A model generated the notes under the pieces. The model worked only from the letters and a program-made list of their open reading frames with translations, made no database searches and was not told the DNA's origin. A DNA stretch of 64,000 nucleotides, from contig NZ_NSGF01000001.1 of NCBI RefSeq assembly GCF_002294995.1, positions 62,001 through 126,000 on the forward strand, written 5' to 3'. A program made the translations under genes and the position numbers. Below are positions 50,370 through 61,409 of this stretch, in pieces. The DNA comes from Mesorhizobium sp. WSM3860 (GTDB lineage: Bacteria > Pseudomonadota > Alphaproteobacteria > Rhizobiales > Rhizobiaceae). Position 1 is the stretch's first letter. Every line of letters starts with the position of its first letter.

Positions 50370-53357
50370 TTATTCACCCAGCGCGTCGTCGAGCAGGGCG
50401 GAAAGCTGGCTGAGATGCTTCGACATCAGCCCGGTCGCCGGCGAGGCCGAGGCCGGCCGGCCGGTATAGCGCACCCGCTGATGCTTGGCGTCGATATGCG
50501 CCAGCACCCATTCGAGATAAGGATCGATGAACGACCAGGCGCCCATGTTCTTGGGCTCCTCCTGGCACCACACCATCTCGGCGTTGCGGAAACGCGACAG
50601 CTCGGTGATCAGCGCCTTGGCCGGGAACGGGTAGAGCTGTTCGACGCGCAGCAGATAGATGTCGTTGATGCCGCGCTTCTCGCGCTCCTCATAGAGGTCG
50701 TAGTAGACCTTGCCGGAGCAGAGCACGACGCGGCGGATCTTGGAATCCTTGACCAGCTTGATCGGCTGGTCGGCCAAGAGCTGCGCATCGTCCCACAACA
50801 GACGGTGGAACGAGCTTTCGCCCGCCATCTCCGACAGCGTCGACACCGCCCGCTTGTGGCGCAGCAGCGACTTCGGTGTCATCAGGATCAGCGGCTTGCG
50901 GAAGTCGCGCTTCAGTTGCCGGCGCAGGATGTGGAAATAGTTAGCCGGCGTCGTGACGTTCGCCACCTGCATGTTGTCCTCGGCGCAGAGCTGCAGGAAG
51001 CGCTCGAGGCGCGCCGAGGAATGCTCCGGCCCCTGGCCTTCATAGCCGTGCGGCAGCAGGCAGACGAGGCCCGACATTCTTAGCCACTTGCGCTCGCCGG
51101 ACGAGATGAACTGGTCGAACACCACCTGGGCGCCGTTGGCGAAATCGCCGAACTGTGCTTCCCAAAGCGTCAGCGCCTTGGGCTCGGCAAGGCTGTAGCC
51201 ATATTCGAAGCCGAGCACCGCCTCTTCCGAGAGCATCGAGTTGATGACCTCGTAGCCGGCCTGCGCCGCCGACAGATTGTTGAGCGGGATGTAGCGGTTC
51301 TCGTCGCGCTGGTCGTAGAGCACCGAGTGACGCTGCGAGAAGGTGCCGCGTTCCGAATCCTGGCCGGACAGCCGGATCGGATTGCCGTCGAGCAGGATGG
51401 CGCCGAAGGCCAGCGCCTCGGCGGTCGACCAGTCGATGCCCTCGCCGGATTCGATCGCCTGGCGGCGGTTCTCGAGGAAGCGCAGGATCGTCTTGTGCGC
51501 CTCGAAATCCTTCGGCACCTCGGTCAGCTTCTTGCCGATCTCCTTCAGCGTACGCACCGGCACGGCGGTCTTGCCGCGCCTTTGTTCGTCCTGGTTGTCG
51601 GCCGTGCGCAGGCCCGACCAGGCGCCGTCCAGCCAGTCGGCCTTGTTCGGCTTGTAGGACTGGCCGACTTCAAATTCGGCCTCGAGATGCGCGCGCCAGT
51701 CGGCCCGCATCTTGTCGACCTCGGCCTGGGTGATATGGCCTTCGGCGATCAGCCGGTCGGCATAGACCTGCACCACCGTCTTATGGGTGCGGATGTTGCG
51801 GTACATGATCGGCTGGGTGAAGGCCGGCTCGTCGCCCTCATTGTGGCCGAAGCGGCGGTAGCAGAACATGTCCACCACCACCGGCTTGTGGAACTTCATG
51901 CGGAACTCGGTCGCAACCTTGGCGGCGTGCACCACCGCTTCCGGGTCGTCGCCGTTGACGTGGAAGATCGGCGCCTCGATCATCTTGGCCACATCCGACG
52001 GATAGGGCGAGGAGCGCGAGAAGCGCGGATTGGTGGTGAAGCCGATCTGGTTGTTGATGATGACGTGCAGCGTGCCGGCGACGCGGTGACCGCGCAGGCC
52101 CGAGAGGCCGAGGATCTCGGCGATCACGCCCTGGCCAGCAAAGGCGGCGTCGCCGTGCAGCAGCAGCGGCATCACCTTGGCGCGCTCCGACAGCGGCACG
52201 ATCTCGCCGCGCTCGCGGCCGGCGAACTGATCCTGCTTGGCGCGCGCCTTGCCCATCACGACAGGGTCGACGATTTCCAGATGAGAGGGATTGGCGGTCA
52301 GCGACAGATGCACCTTGTTGCCGTCGAACTCGCGGTCCGACGAAGCGCCGAGATGGTACTTCACGTCGCCCGAGCCCTCGACCTCGTCGGGCGCTGCCGA
52401 GCCGCCCTTGAACTCGTGGAAGATGGCGCGGTGCGGCTTGGCCATCACCTGGCTGAGCACGTTAAGGCGGCCGCGATGAGCCATGCCGAGCACGATCTCC
52501 TTGAGGCCGAGCTGCCCGCCGCGCTTGAGGATCTGCTCCAGCGCGGGGATCAGCGACTCGCCGCCGTCGAGGCCGAAGCGCTTGGTGCCCTTGTACTTGA
52601 CGTCGATAAATTGCTCGAAGCCTTCGGCCTCGATCAGCTTCGAAAGAATCGCCTTCTTGCCGGTGGCGGTGAAGGTGATCTCCTTGTCGGCGCCCTCGAT
52701 GCGCGCCTGGATCCAGGCCTTCTCCTCGGGGTCGGAGATGTGCATGAACTCGACGCCGAGCGTCGAGCAATAGGTGCGGGTGAGGATATCCAGCATCTGC
52801 CGGATGGTGCCGAATTCGAGCCCCAGCACATTGTCGAGGAAGATCGGCCGGTCGTAGTCGGCTGCGGTGAAGCCGTAATTTTCCGGCGACAGCTCGTTAT
52901 AGTCCTCGAGCGGCTTGGCGATGCCCAGCGGATCGAGATTGGCGTGCAGGTGGCCGCGCATGCGGTATGCGCGGATCATCATTATGGCGCGCACGGAATC
53001 GCGCGTCGCCTGATGCACATCGGCATCGGAAAGGGTTGCGCCGTTGACGACCGCCTTCTCCTTGACCTTCTTTTCGATGTGCTTTTCGACCAGGCCCCAA
53101 TTGCCGTCGAGCGCCGACACCAGCTCGCCATTGGCCTGGATCGGCCAGGAAGGCTTCGCCCAGGAAGCGCCCTTGGCGTTCTTGCGCACGTCGCCGGCAT
53201 CGTCCTTCAGCGCGGCGAAGAAGTCCTGCCATTCCGGATCGACGGAGCCCGGGTCGTCCTCATAGGCGGCATAGAGCGCGTCGATATAGTCGGCATTGCC
53301 GCCATAGAGGAACGAGGTGAGCGAGAATTGGTCGTTGCTTTGATCTTGTCGTGCCAT
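50370..53357 (-). CDS. sucA: 2-oxoglutarate dehydrogenase E1
   Basis: A 995-residue thiamine-diphosphate enzyme that decarboxylates 2-oxoglutarate. The N-terminus SLTSFLYGGNADYIDALYAA and the catalytic core EIVLGMAHRGRLNVLSQVMA are followed by LLHGDAAFAGQGVIAEILGL (TPP/Mg site), VDMFCYRRFGHNEGDEPAFT and GYEGQGPEHSSARLERFLQL. The C-terminus ends WCQEEPKNMGAWSFIDPYLE. Length and motifs are complete. In most Rhizobiales sucD lies directly upstream; here a 260-residue orphan gene is between them. Confidence 0.97.
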   Translation of the reverse strand: MARQDQSNDQFSLTSFLYGGNADYIDALYAAYEDDPGSVDPEWQDFFAALKDDAGDVRKNAKGASWAKPSWPIQANGELVSALDGNWGLVEKHIEKKVKEKAVVNGATLSDADVHQATRDSVRAIMMIRAYRMRGHLHANLDPLGIAKPLEDYNELSPENYGFTAADYDRPIFLDNVLGLEFGTIRQMLDILTRTYCSTLGVEFMHISDPEEKAWIQARIEGADKEITFTATGKKAILSKLIEAEGFEQFIDVKYKGTKRFGLDGGESLIPALEQILKRGGQLGLKEIVLGMAHRGRLNVLSQVMAKPHRAIFHEFKGGSAAPDEVEGSGDVKYHLGASSDREFDGNKVHLSLTANPSHLEIVDPVVMGKARAKQDQFAGRERGEIVPLSERAKVMPLLLHGDAAFAGQGVIAEILGLSGLRGHRVAGTLHVIINNQIGFTTNPRFSRSSPYPSDVAKMIEAPIFHVNGDDPEAVVHAAKVATEFRMKFHKPVVVDMFCYRRFGHNEGDEPAFTQPIMYRNIRTHKTVVQVYADRLIAEGHITQAEVDKMRADWRAHLEAEFEVGQSYKPNKADWLDGAWSGLRTADNQDEQRRGKTAVPVRTLKEIGKKLTEVPKDFEAHKTILRFLENRRQAIESGEGIDWSTAEALAFGAILLDGNPIRLSGQDSERGTFSQRHSVLYDQRDENRYIPLNNLSAAQAGYEVINSMLSEEAVLGFEYGYSLAEPKALTLWEAQFGDFANGAQVVFDQFISSGERKWLRMSGLVCLLPHGYEGQGPEHSSARLERFLQLCAEDNMQVANVTTPANYFHILRRQLKRDFRKPLILMTPKSLLRHKRAVSTLSEMAGESSFHRLLWDDAQLLADQPIKLVKDSKIRRVVLCSGKVYYDLYEEREKRGINDIYLLRVEQLYPFPAKALITELSRFRNAEMVWCQEEPKNMGAWSFIDPYLEWVLAHIDAKHQRVRYTGRPASASPATGLMSKHLSQLSALLDDALGE

Positions 53358-53388
53358 TGGGTGTACCTGTCAGCTTCCTTGGAAGCGC

Positions 53389-54171
53389 TTAAGGGTTGGA
53401 GTCATCTCGTGAAATCGATATGAAAATCTCGGGTATTTTCCATTTCGATGCTTCCCGGCTATTCTCTCCAAATTCCATTGCTGAAAACCATAAATCGAAC
53501 GAGCTGCGCCCACCGTAATGTCTGTATGCATCGACGCTCCATATCGGATCGATCGACCTCAGAAACCTCCAGCGATTAGGCCCCTGTTTCGCGTCAACGA
53601 ACTGCCGTGCCATTCTGTCCGTCCGACAGAAATCAATGACTTGACCGCCGGACGCCGCATCGAGAACCGCCTGCAGGCTCAGTTTAAACGACAGCGCATT
53701 GGACTCGAGACATCCCCAAAGGCGCACAGCGTTTTTTCCGCGGCGGCTAAAGTAGAAATTCTCACCAATTTGGCCGGTGTATTGGTTCGACGTAAACTGG
53801 CGTTCGGTATCAGATTTTGCTTTCAAGAATCCCTGTGAGAGGGGATTTTTTTGCGGCAATTCGGACCACAGGATCGGCTCGGATCGTAGCATTGTGCTGA
53901 AGGCAGAGTATTCCAGGAATTGCTTACTCAAATCCTGATCGTTTTGCCTTGCCCAGCCCGACGCCGTCAGCAGGTGATCGATCGCCTCAAATTTGGTTTC
54001 AGTGGCAGCTATCCATTCCATCGCAAGAAACAAGGAGGACAGTTCGGTATCCTCTTCCGAGGACGAGCCAAACCGACGCAAGCGCGCTACCGATGCCTCG
54101 ATGTCACGCATCGCGGCGTTTCTGAGCCCTTCCAAGGAATAATTTTCAGCGAACCCAACCAACTGCTTCAT
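53389..54171 (-). CDS. Orphan hypothetical protein between sucD and sucA
   Basis: A 260-residue protein rich in aromatic and charged residues: FLAMEWIAATETKFEAIDHL, NPLSQGFLKAKSDTERQF, FYFSRRGKNAVRLWGCLESN, DFCRTDRMARQFVDAK and SIDPIWSVDAYRHYGGRSSF. No signal peptide or membrane helix is seen and no family comes to mind. The DNA is clearly more AT-rich than the suc genes, which suggests recent transfer. It is transcribed with the cluster and lies 28 bases from sucD and 31 from sucA, so it must be read through. Confidence 0.65.
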   Translation of the reverse strand: MKQLVGFAENYSLEGLRNAAMRDIEASVARLRRFGSSSEEDTELSSLFLAMEWIAATETKFEAIDHLLTASGWARQNDQDLSKQFLEYSAFSTMLRSEPILWSELPQKNPLSQGFLKAKSDTERQFTSNQYTGQIGENFYFSRRGKNAVRLWGCLESNALSFKLSLQAVLDAASGGQVIDFCRTDRMARQFVDAKQGPNRWRFLRSIDPIWSVDAYRHYGGRSSFDLWFSAMEFGENSREASKWKIPEIFISISRDDSNP

Positions 54172-54199
54172 AAGGCCAATTTGGCCCTCCTACGTCGCA

Positions 54200-55102
54200 C
54201 TAACCCTTGATCGCTTCCACCAGCGTCGTGCCGAGCCGCGCCGGCGACGGCGAGACCTTGATGCCGGCCGATTCCATCGCCGCGATCTTGTCTTCCGCGC
54301 CGCCCTTGCCGCCGGAGATCACCGCGCCGGCATGGCCCATGGTGCGACCGGCCGGCGCCGTGCGCCCGGCGATGAAGCCCGCCATCGGTTTCTTGCGGCC
54401 GCGCTTTGCCTCGTCCTTCAAGAACTGCGCGGCGTCTTCCTCGGCCGAGCCGCCGATCTCGCCGATCATGATGATCGACTTGGTCTCGTCGTCGGCGAGG
54501 AACATCTCGAGCACGTCGATGAATTCGGTGCCCTTGACCGGGTCGCCGCCGATGCCGACGGCAGTGGTCTGGCCGAGACCGACATTGCTGGTCTGGAAGA
54601 CCGCCTCATAGGTAAGTGTTCCCGAACGGGAAACAACGCCGACCGAACCCTTGCGGAAGATGTTGCCGGGCATGATGCCGATCTTGCATTCGTCGGGGGT
54701 GAGCACGCCCGGGCAGTTCGGGCCGATCAGCCGCGAGGAGGAGCGGTCGAGCCGCGCCTTGACCTTGACCATGTCCATAACCGGGATGCCCTCGGTGATG
54801 CAGACGATGAGCGGGATCTCGGCCTCGATCGCCTCGATGATCGCTTCGCCCGCGCCTGCCGGCGGCACATAGATGACGGAGGCGTTGGCGCCGGTCTTCT
54901 CCTTGCCCTCGGCGACCGTGGCGAAGATCGGCAGGGCCTCGCCGTTGGCGCCGGTCCAGGTCTCGCCGCCCTTCTTCGGATGGACGCCGCCAACCATCTT
55001 GGTGCCGTGATAGGCCAGCGCCTGCTCGGTATGGAAGGTGCCGGTCTTGCCGGTCAGGCCCTGAACCAGCACCTTGGTGTTCTTGTCGACGAGAATGGAC
55101 AT
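54200..55102 (-). CDS. sucD: Succinyl-CoA synthetase alpha subunit
   Basis: A 300-residue alpha subunit that carries the phosphohistidine and CoA site. [69 protein letters not shown] and the phosphohistidine segment [20 protein letters not shown] are intact. Its partner sucC lies 1.6 kb upstream rather than next to it, because four genes intervene. Confidence 0.97.
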   Translation of the reverse strand: MSILVDKNTKVLVQGLTGKTGTFHTEQALAYHGTKMVGGVHPKKGGETWTGANGEALPIFATVAEGKEKTGANASVIYVPPAGAGEAIIEAIEAEIPLIVCITEGIPVMDMVKVKARLDRSSSRLIGPNCPGVLTPDECKIGIMPGNIFRKGSVGVVSRSGTLTYEAVFQTSNVGLGQTTAVGIGGDPVKGTEFIDVLEMFLADDETKSIIMIGEIGGSAEEDAAQFLKDEAKRGRKKPMAGFIAGRTAPAGRTMGHAGAVISGGKGGAEDKIAAMESAGIKVSPSPARLGTTLVEAIKG

Positions 55103-55129
55103 GGGTGGAAACGCCCCTGACTTCAGCGA

Positions 55130-55546
55130 TTAGAGGAAAGGATTGACGGCCCGGACCGAGCCATAAACCTGGTTGTGATTGAGATCCTCGGTGTAGAAGA
55201 TCGGCGCGCCGAGATATTCCGCCGCTCCGAGCAGCGCGGCGTCGTAGTAGTGAATGCGATAGCGCTGCGCGAGGTGCAGTCCCGCGCGGACATAGCCTTC
55301 ATCGACAGGCGCCAACGGGCAGGTTCCGAGAAATACCAGCCATTGGTCGAGCAGATCGTCGCCGACGAGCGATTTTCCTCGCGCCACGGCGACGAATTCA
55401 GCCAAGGTCTGCCCCGAAACGCCGAAGACGGTTCGCGAAATGAGTTCTTCGGCGATTGGCGCGCGGTGCGGATCACGATTCTTCCCCGAAGCGGCGTAGA
55501 TCAGGACGTTCGTGTCGAGAAAGCAGTCGATCTTCCCGGTCGGCAT
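55130..55546 (-). CDS. PIN-domain toxin (VapC-like)
   Basis: A 138-residue PIN-domain ribonuclease. Acidic residues of the active site appear in CFLDTNVLIYAA, GQTLAEFVAVA, YYDAALLGAAEYLG and FYTEDLNHNQVYG. Toxins of this family cut RNA in a metal-dependent way when not bound by antitoxin. It overlaps the antitoxin gene by 74 bases. The pair is inserted between sucC and sucD. Confidence 0.9.
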   Translation of the reverse strand: MPTGKIDCFLDTNVLIYAASGKNRDPHRAPIAEELISRTVFGVSGQTLAEFVAVARGKSLVGDDLLDQWLVFLGTCPLAPVDEGYVRAGLHLAQRYRIHYYDAALLGAAEYLGAPIFYTEDLNHNQVYGSVRAVNPFL

Positions 55547-55778
55547 AGGCGTCCCTTCGATCCCACTTGTAGGGGGCGTCTGCGCTATCGCTTCGTTTCG
55601 CCGCCTCGTCCATCAGTCGTTTCATCCCAGCCTTTGCCCAGGCGATGCGGTCTTCCTGCTCGACCTCATGTTCAAGCAGCGAGCGGATGAGAGCGTTGAG
55701 CGTCGTCTTGCGGCGCCCGGCAAGACCGCGCGCTTGTTCAAGCAAGGCCTCGTCCATCGCCAGAGTGACGTTCTTCAT
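55473..55778 (-). CDS. Antitoxin (ribbon-helix-helix type) of the PIN toxin
   Basis: A 101-residue protein whose N-terminus MKNVTLAMDEALLEQARGLA, then GRRKTTLNALIRSLLEHEVE, is a ribbon-helix-helix DNA-binding motif. The charged C-terminal part (DEAAKRSDSADAPYKWDRRD) probably wraps the toxin. ATG 55778 follows GGAGAT. Upstream repeats at 55789-55825 suit self-repression. The long overlap with the toxin gene couples their synthesis. Confidence 0.85.
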   Translation of the reverse strand: MKNVTLAMDEALLEQARGLAGRRKTTLNALIRSLLEHEVEQEDRIAWAKAGMKRLMDEAAKRSDSADAPYKWDRRDAYADREDRLLSRHERPDLRRFGEES

Positions 55779-55788
55779 TGACCATCTC

Positions 55789-55825
55789 CACATAAATACA
55801 CAGGGGAAATATGTGTGATTATGTG
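55789..55825 (-). promoter_or_regulatory. Probable antitoxin operator
   Basis: AT-rich region with an inverted pair CACATAA/TTATGTG and an extra TATGTGT copy between them, just upstream of the antitoxin start. Repeated short half-sites are usual for ribbon-helix-helix repressors. Confidence 0.5.
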
Positions 55826-55862
55826 TAATCCTTCAAGCGTCCTGGCGGCGATCTTCATCAGT

Positions 55863-56354
55863 TTAGCCTTCCTCGGAAGGCGAAACGCGCCGGTAGAGGC
55901 CGCTCACCATGTCTTGCCAGGCATCGCTGCCGGCGGGCTTGAACTGAAGTTTCATGCGATAGGTATCAGTGCCGTCAAAGCTGTAAGTCACGCGAGCCGA
56001 GCCGCGCGGCGACGACCGTTCCAGCACCAGCTCGTTGCCGCTCCAAGTGCCCGTTGCCGGCGAGGCCGGCACAAAGCCCATCGAGTCGAACTGATGCATG
56101 GTGACGAGGCTGTTCGGCTGGTCGAAGCCGAACACATTGTGCGCGCCGAACGAAACCGTGCCGTCGCGGCGCTGGCGATAGCGCTGCACCACGAACAGGC
56201 CGCCGAACTGCGCCTCGGCCTGAACCTCCGAGGTCGCCGTGCCGGCATCGGTCCATTGCGTCGCCGCGACCTCTTCCTCGCCACGCCATGTGCAGACCAA
56301 CGCTTGCAGGCGTTGGTGGCCGTCCGAGAGGGAAGAGAAAGGCGCCGCGTTCAT
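55863..56354 (-). CDS. DUF1579 domain protein
   Basis: A 163-residue beta-rich protein of the DUF1579 family: LSDGHQRLQALVCTWRGEEE, AQFGGLFVVQRYRQRRDGTV, NVFGFDQPNSLVTMHQFDSM and YRMKLQFKPAGSDAWQDMV. The fold is a lipocalin-like barrel; function is unknown. It starts three bases after the cupin gene stop and is probably co-transcribed with sucC. Confidence 0.85.
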   Translation of the reverse strand: MNAAPFSSLSDGHQRLQALVCTWRGEEEVAATQWTDAGTATSEVQAEAQFGGLFVVQRYRQRRDGTVSFGAHNVFGFDQPNSLVTMHQFDSMGFVPASPATGTWSGNELVLERSSPRGSARVTYSFDGTDTYRMKLQFKPAGSDAWQDMVSGLYRRVSPSEEG

Positions 56355-56357
56355 GGC

Positions 56358-56729
56358 TCAGAGCCGCTTCAGATCGGTGACGGTGAGGTCACTCTTGGCA
56401 TTGCCGGTGTTGAGGGTGGTCGCCGGTTCGAACATCAGCACCACCGGCTCGGCGGTCAGCGAGCGCGGCCGATGCTCGACGCCGCGCGGCACGACGATGA
56501 AATCGCCCTCGCCGAGCTCGACCGGCCCGTCGCGGAAATCGATGGCGATCCTGCCGCGCAGCACGAGGAAGGCTTCGTCCTCATTGTCATGCGCATGCCA
56601 GTCGAAGGCCTCGCCGAACTTGGCGACCTTCGCCTGGGCATCGTTGACGTCGCCGGCAACGTGTGGATCGAAGACCTTGGTAATCGTTCGATCCGCCGCC
56701 TCGACCAGATTTATCTTGCGCGGAGGCAT
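56358..56729 (-). CDS. Cupin-domain protein
   Basis: A 123-residue single cupin barrel. Metal-binding residues appear in [20 protein letters not shown] (His, His, Glu) and [15 protein letters not shown] (His). ATG 56729 lies five bases after the sucC stop, with AAGGG inside the end of sucC, so it is co-translated. The reaction is unknown. Confidence 0.88.
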   Translation of the reverse strand: MPPRKINLVEAADRTITKVFDPHVAGDVNDAQAKVAKFGEAFDWHAHDNEDEAFLVLRGRIAIDFRDGPVELGEGDFIVVPRGVEHRPRSLTAEPVVLMFEPATTLNTGNAKSDLTVTDLKRL

Positions 56730-56734
56730 CCGTT

Positions 56735-57928
<1,194 letters not shown>

Positions 57929-57953
57929 GCGCTTGGTCTCCGGAGTGGGACGG

Positions 57954-59190
<1,237 letters not shown>

Positions 59191-59329
59191 ATCTCCTCCC
59201 TCGAGGGGGAGATGTCGCCGAAGGCGGCAGAGGGGGTCCTCGCGCGTAAAGCGCCGACGCATCTACGCCGAGCCCGGTCGAACCGACCGTTCTGGCCTGT
59301 CGGCCATCTCCCCCTCAAGGAGGGAGATC
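59191..59329. repeat. Long palindromic repeat element, family B (copy 5)
   Basis: Inverted ends CTCCCTCGAGGGGGAGATGT and CATCTCCCCCTCAAGG AGGG; the middle (GCGCGTAAAGCGCC, CCGAGCCCGGTCGAACCGACC-like) matches the copy at 6061-6216. It lies between mdh and zapE. Confidence 0.7.
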
Positions 59330-59402
59330 GCCGTCGCTTTTCTCGCGACGGCTTTCGCTAGTCTCCAACCACACAGGAGCGCGGCGAAACGATATCCTAA
59401 CC

Positions 59403-60599
59403 CTAGGCCTGCCTTGCCTCCGCGGGTTCCGCCCCAACTTGCCGCCTTTCCGCCCAGCCTTCCAGCCAGTCGCGGCTCTGCATTTCGATCAGCCGTGAGG
59501 CGGTGCGCTCGAATTCGAAGACTTCCGCGCCGCGCCTGGCGGTGTAGAGCCGATCGGGGGGCGCCTCGGCGCTCATCACCAGCCGCATGTGGTGGTCGTA
59601 AAGCGTGTCGATGAGCAGAATGAAACGCTTGGCTTCGTTGCGCTTGCCTTCGCCGAGCACCGGCACATGGTCGATGAAGACGGTCGAGAAGCGGTCGGCG
59701 ATCGCCAGATAGTCGCGCGCGCCGAGGGGCTTTTCGCAGAGATCGGCGAAGGAGAAACGGGCGGCATCGCCGGCGGCGCGCGGCACCCCCAGCTGACGCC
59801 CTTTCAGCGTCAGCGTAATCGCCTCGGTCGGCCTGCCATGGGTCATCGTCTTCCAAGCGTCGTCGAGCGCGCGGTCGGCCGCGGCGTCGGCCGGCGTGAC
59901 ATAAATCGGCAAACGGTTGAGCTTTTCCTGCCGGTAGTCTTTTTCGGCATCCAGCGTCATCACATGCGCACTGCGCTCGAGCAGGCCGATGAAGGGCACG
60001 AAAAGCTGCCGGTTGAGGCCGTCTCGATAAAGGTCCTGGGGCGCGACGTTGGAGGTGGCGACCAGCACGACGCCATTGGAAAACAGCGCCGAGAACAGGC
60101 GCGACAGGATCATCGCATCGGCAATGTCGGTGACCGAAAACTCGTCGAAGCACAGCACCCAGGCCTCCTCGGCCAGCGCCCGCGCCACCGGCGGGATCGG
60201 ATCGTCTTCCTTGACATCGCCGTTCTTGCGCGCCGCCCGGTGTTTTTGAATGCGGTCCTGCACGTCGGCCATGAAATCGTTGAAATGGACGCGGCGCTTG
60301 CGCCTGGCCGGCAGGAGCTCGAAGAACATGTCCATCAGCATCGTCTTGCCGCGCCCGACCCCGCCATGGATGTAAAGGCCCTTGACGACCTCCCGCGGCT
60401 TGTTGCTGCGCGCGAACAGCCAGCCCAGCGCGCTCGATTTCTGCGCCAGCCGCTTCGCGGAGATCTCGTCGGTGAGCCGGTCGAGCGCGGCGACGACGCG
60501 CTCCTGCGCCGGATCGCGTTCAACCACGCCGGTTTCCACCAGATGATCGTAGCGCTGCCTGACGGTCGCATGCGTCTGAAGGCCGTCACGCAGATGCAT
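59403..60599 (-). CDS. zapE: Cell division protein ZapE (AFG1-like ATPase)
   Basis: A 398-residue P-loop ATPase. Walker A is LYIHGGVGRGKTMLMDMFFE, followed by RVHFNDFMADVQDRIQKHR, Walker B VLCFDEFSVTDIADAMILS and the sensor region LVATSNVAPQDLYRDGLNRQ. Later motifs are DYLAIADRFSTVFIDHVPVL and RFILLIDTLYDHHMRLVMSA. In E. coli ZapE acts on the FtsZ ring under stress. In rhizobia the gene commonly lies near mdh, as here. Confidence 0.94.
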   Translation of the reverse strand: MHLRDGLQTHATVRQRYDHLVETGVVERDPAQERVVAALDRLTDEISAKRLAQKSSALGWLFARSNKPREVVKGLYIHGGVGRGKTMLMDMFFELLPARRKRRVHFNDFMADVQDRIQKHRAARKNGDVKEDDPIPPVARALAEEAWVLCFDEFSVTDIADAMILSRLFSALFSNGVVLVATSNVAPQDLYRDGLNRQLFVPFIGLLERSAHVMTLDAEKDYRQEKLNRLPIYVTPADAAADRALDDAWKTMTHGRPTEAITLTLKGRQLGVPRAAGDAARFSFADLCEKPLGARDYLAIADRFSTVFIDHVPVLGEGKRNEAKRFILLIDTLYDHHMRLVMSAEAPPDRLYTARRGAEVFEFERTASRLIEMQSRDWLEGWAERRQVGAEPAEARQA

Positions 60600-60615
60600 A
60601 GGTCACGTCGTTCTC

Positions 60616-60660
60616 GGGCAATTCCGGGAAAGCGGCTTGCCGCCCGAAACTGCGTGAAAC
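60616..60660. repeat. Degenerate family A palindromic repeat (copy 7)
   Basis: GCAATTCCGGGAAAGCGGCT and CGCCCGAAACTGCGTGAAAC keep the left arm of the family A core; the right arm is poor. It lies in the 80-base gap between zapE and the Omp19-like gene. Confidence 0.5.
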
Positions 60661-60679
60661 AATAGCGGAAGGGTCCGCC

Positions 60680-61219
60680 CTACCTTGTAAGCGAGATCGG
60701 CTGGCCGTTGGAAGTCTGGCCGTCGAACTTTTCGCCGCCGGACGAATAGAGCCTGGCCAGCGTGCCGCCGTTTTCGTCGTAGAGCGTCAGCTGCTTGCCG
60801 GCGACGTTCCACGACTTGATACCGTCGATCGGAGCCGGGCAATGCAGCGGACCGGCGCGGTAGCCGGCGCCGAACTTGGTCTGCGGCGTCGCCACCTTGC
60901 AGCTCTGGCCGGAGACACTGACATTCCAGACGCCGGCGACGCTGGCCGCGGTAAGGTCCGCGGCGCCCGTAGGCGCCGAACCGTCCGGCGGCAGCGACGC
61001 GACCTGGCTGTTCTTCGGCGCGGTCGGGAACTGCGAAGGGTCGGTGGTGCCCGGAGCGGCCGGCGGCGGCAGCTGGTTCTGCGTCACCGTGCCGGACGGC
61101 GCCGGCGTGAGCGGCGCCGGCTGCTGATCGTCCATCGATGAGAAGCGCGAGGTCGAGCAGCCGCTCGCAACGAGTGCGGCCAGCGATACGGCCAAAAGGC
61201 CAGTCTTCGAAAAAGTCAT
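60680..61219 (-). CDS. omp19: Omp19-like outer-membrane lipoprotein, AprI/Inh protease-inhibitor family
   Basis: A 179-residue lipoprotein. The signal and lipobox are LLAVSLAALVASGC (lipidated Cys21). A Pro/Gln-rich linker follows, then an Inh-type beta barrel: AASVAGVWNVSVSGQSCKVA, TPQTKFGAGYRAGPLHCPAP and KQLTLYDENGGTLARLYSSG. Two cysteines (GQSCK and LHCP) form the usual disulfide. It is very similar in layout to Brucella Omp19 (from memory), which inhibits host and lysosomal proteases. Here a role against environmental proteases is an inference. Confidence 0.88.
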   Translation of the reverse strand: MTFSKTGLLAVSLAALVASGCSTSRFSSMDDQQPAPLTPAPSGTVTQNQLPPPAAPGTTDPSQFPTAPKNSQVASLPPDGSAPTGAADLTAASVAGVWNVSVSGQSCKVATPQTKFGAGYRAGPLHCPAPIDGIKSWNVAGKQLTLYDENGGTLARLYSSGGEKFDGQTSNGQPISLTR

Positions 61220-61409
61220 TCCAACCTCCGTCGGATCCGGTGGGGGGCGCCGTCCGCGTAAACACTCGCTTCACCAAGATGGCGAAGGTGGCAGAATTTC
61301 AACCCGATATGGTTAAAATAGGGTTTTCGGAGCTGGTGTTGCAAATTTGTCGCGACGGCCTTCCTCACCCGGGGCCAGCCGAGAAGTTGGACCGTAACGC
61401 GTTGAAATT

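Noticed and set aside
51327..53423. Very long open frame (698 codons) on the plus strand opposite sucA
   Set aside because: It mirrors the codon bias of sucA on the other strand; the sucA frame has every family motif, while the antisense frame shows no recognisable domain.
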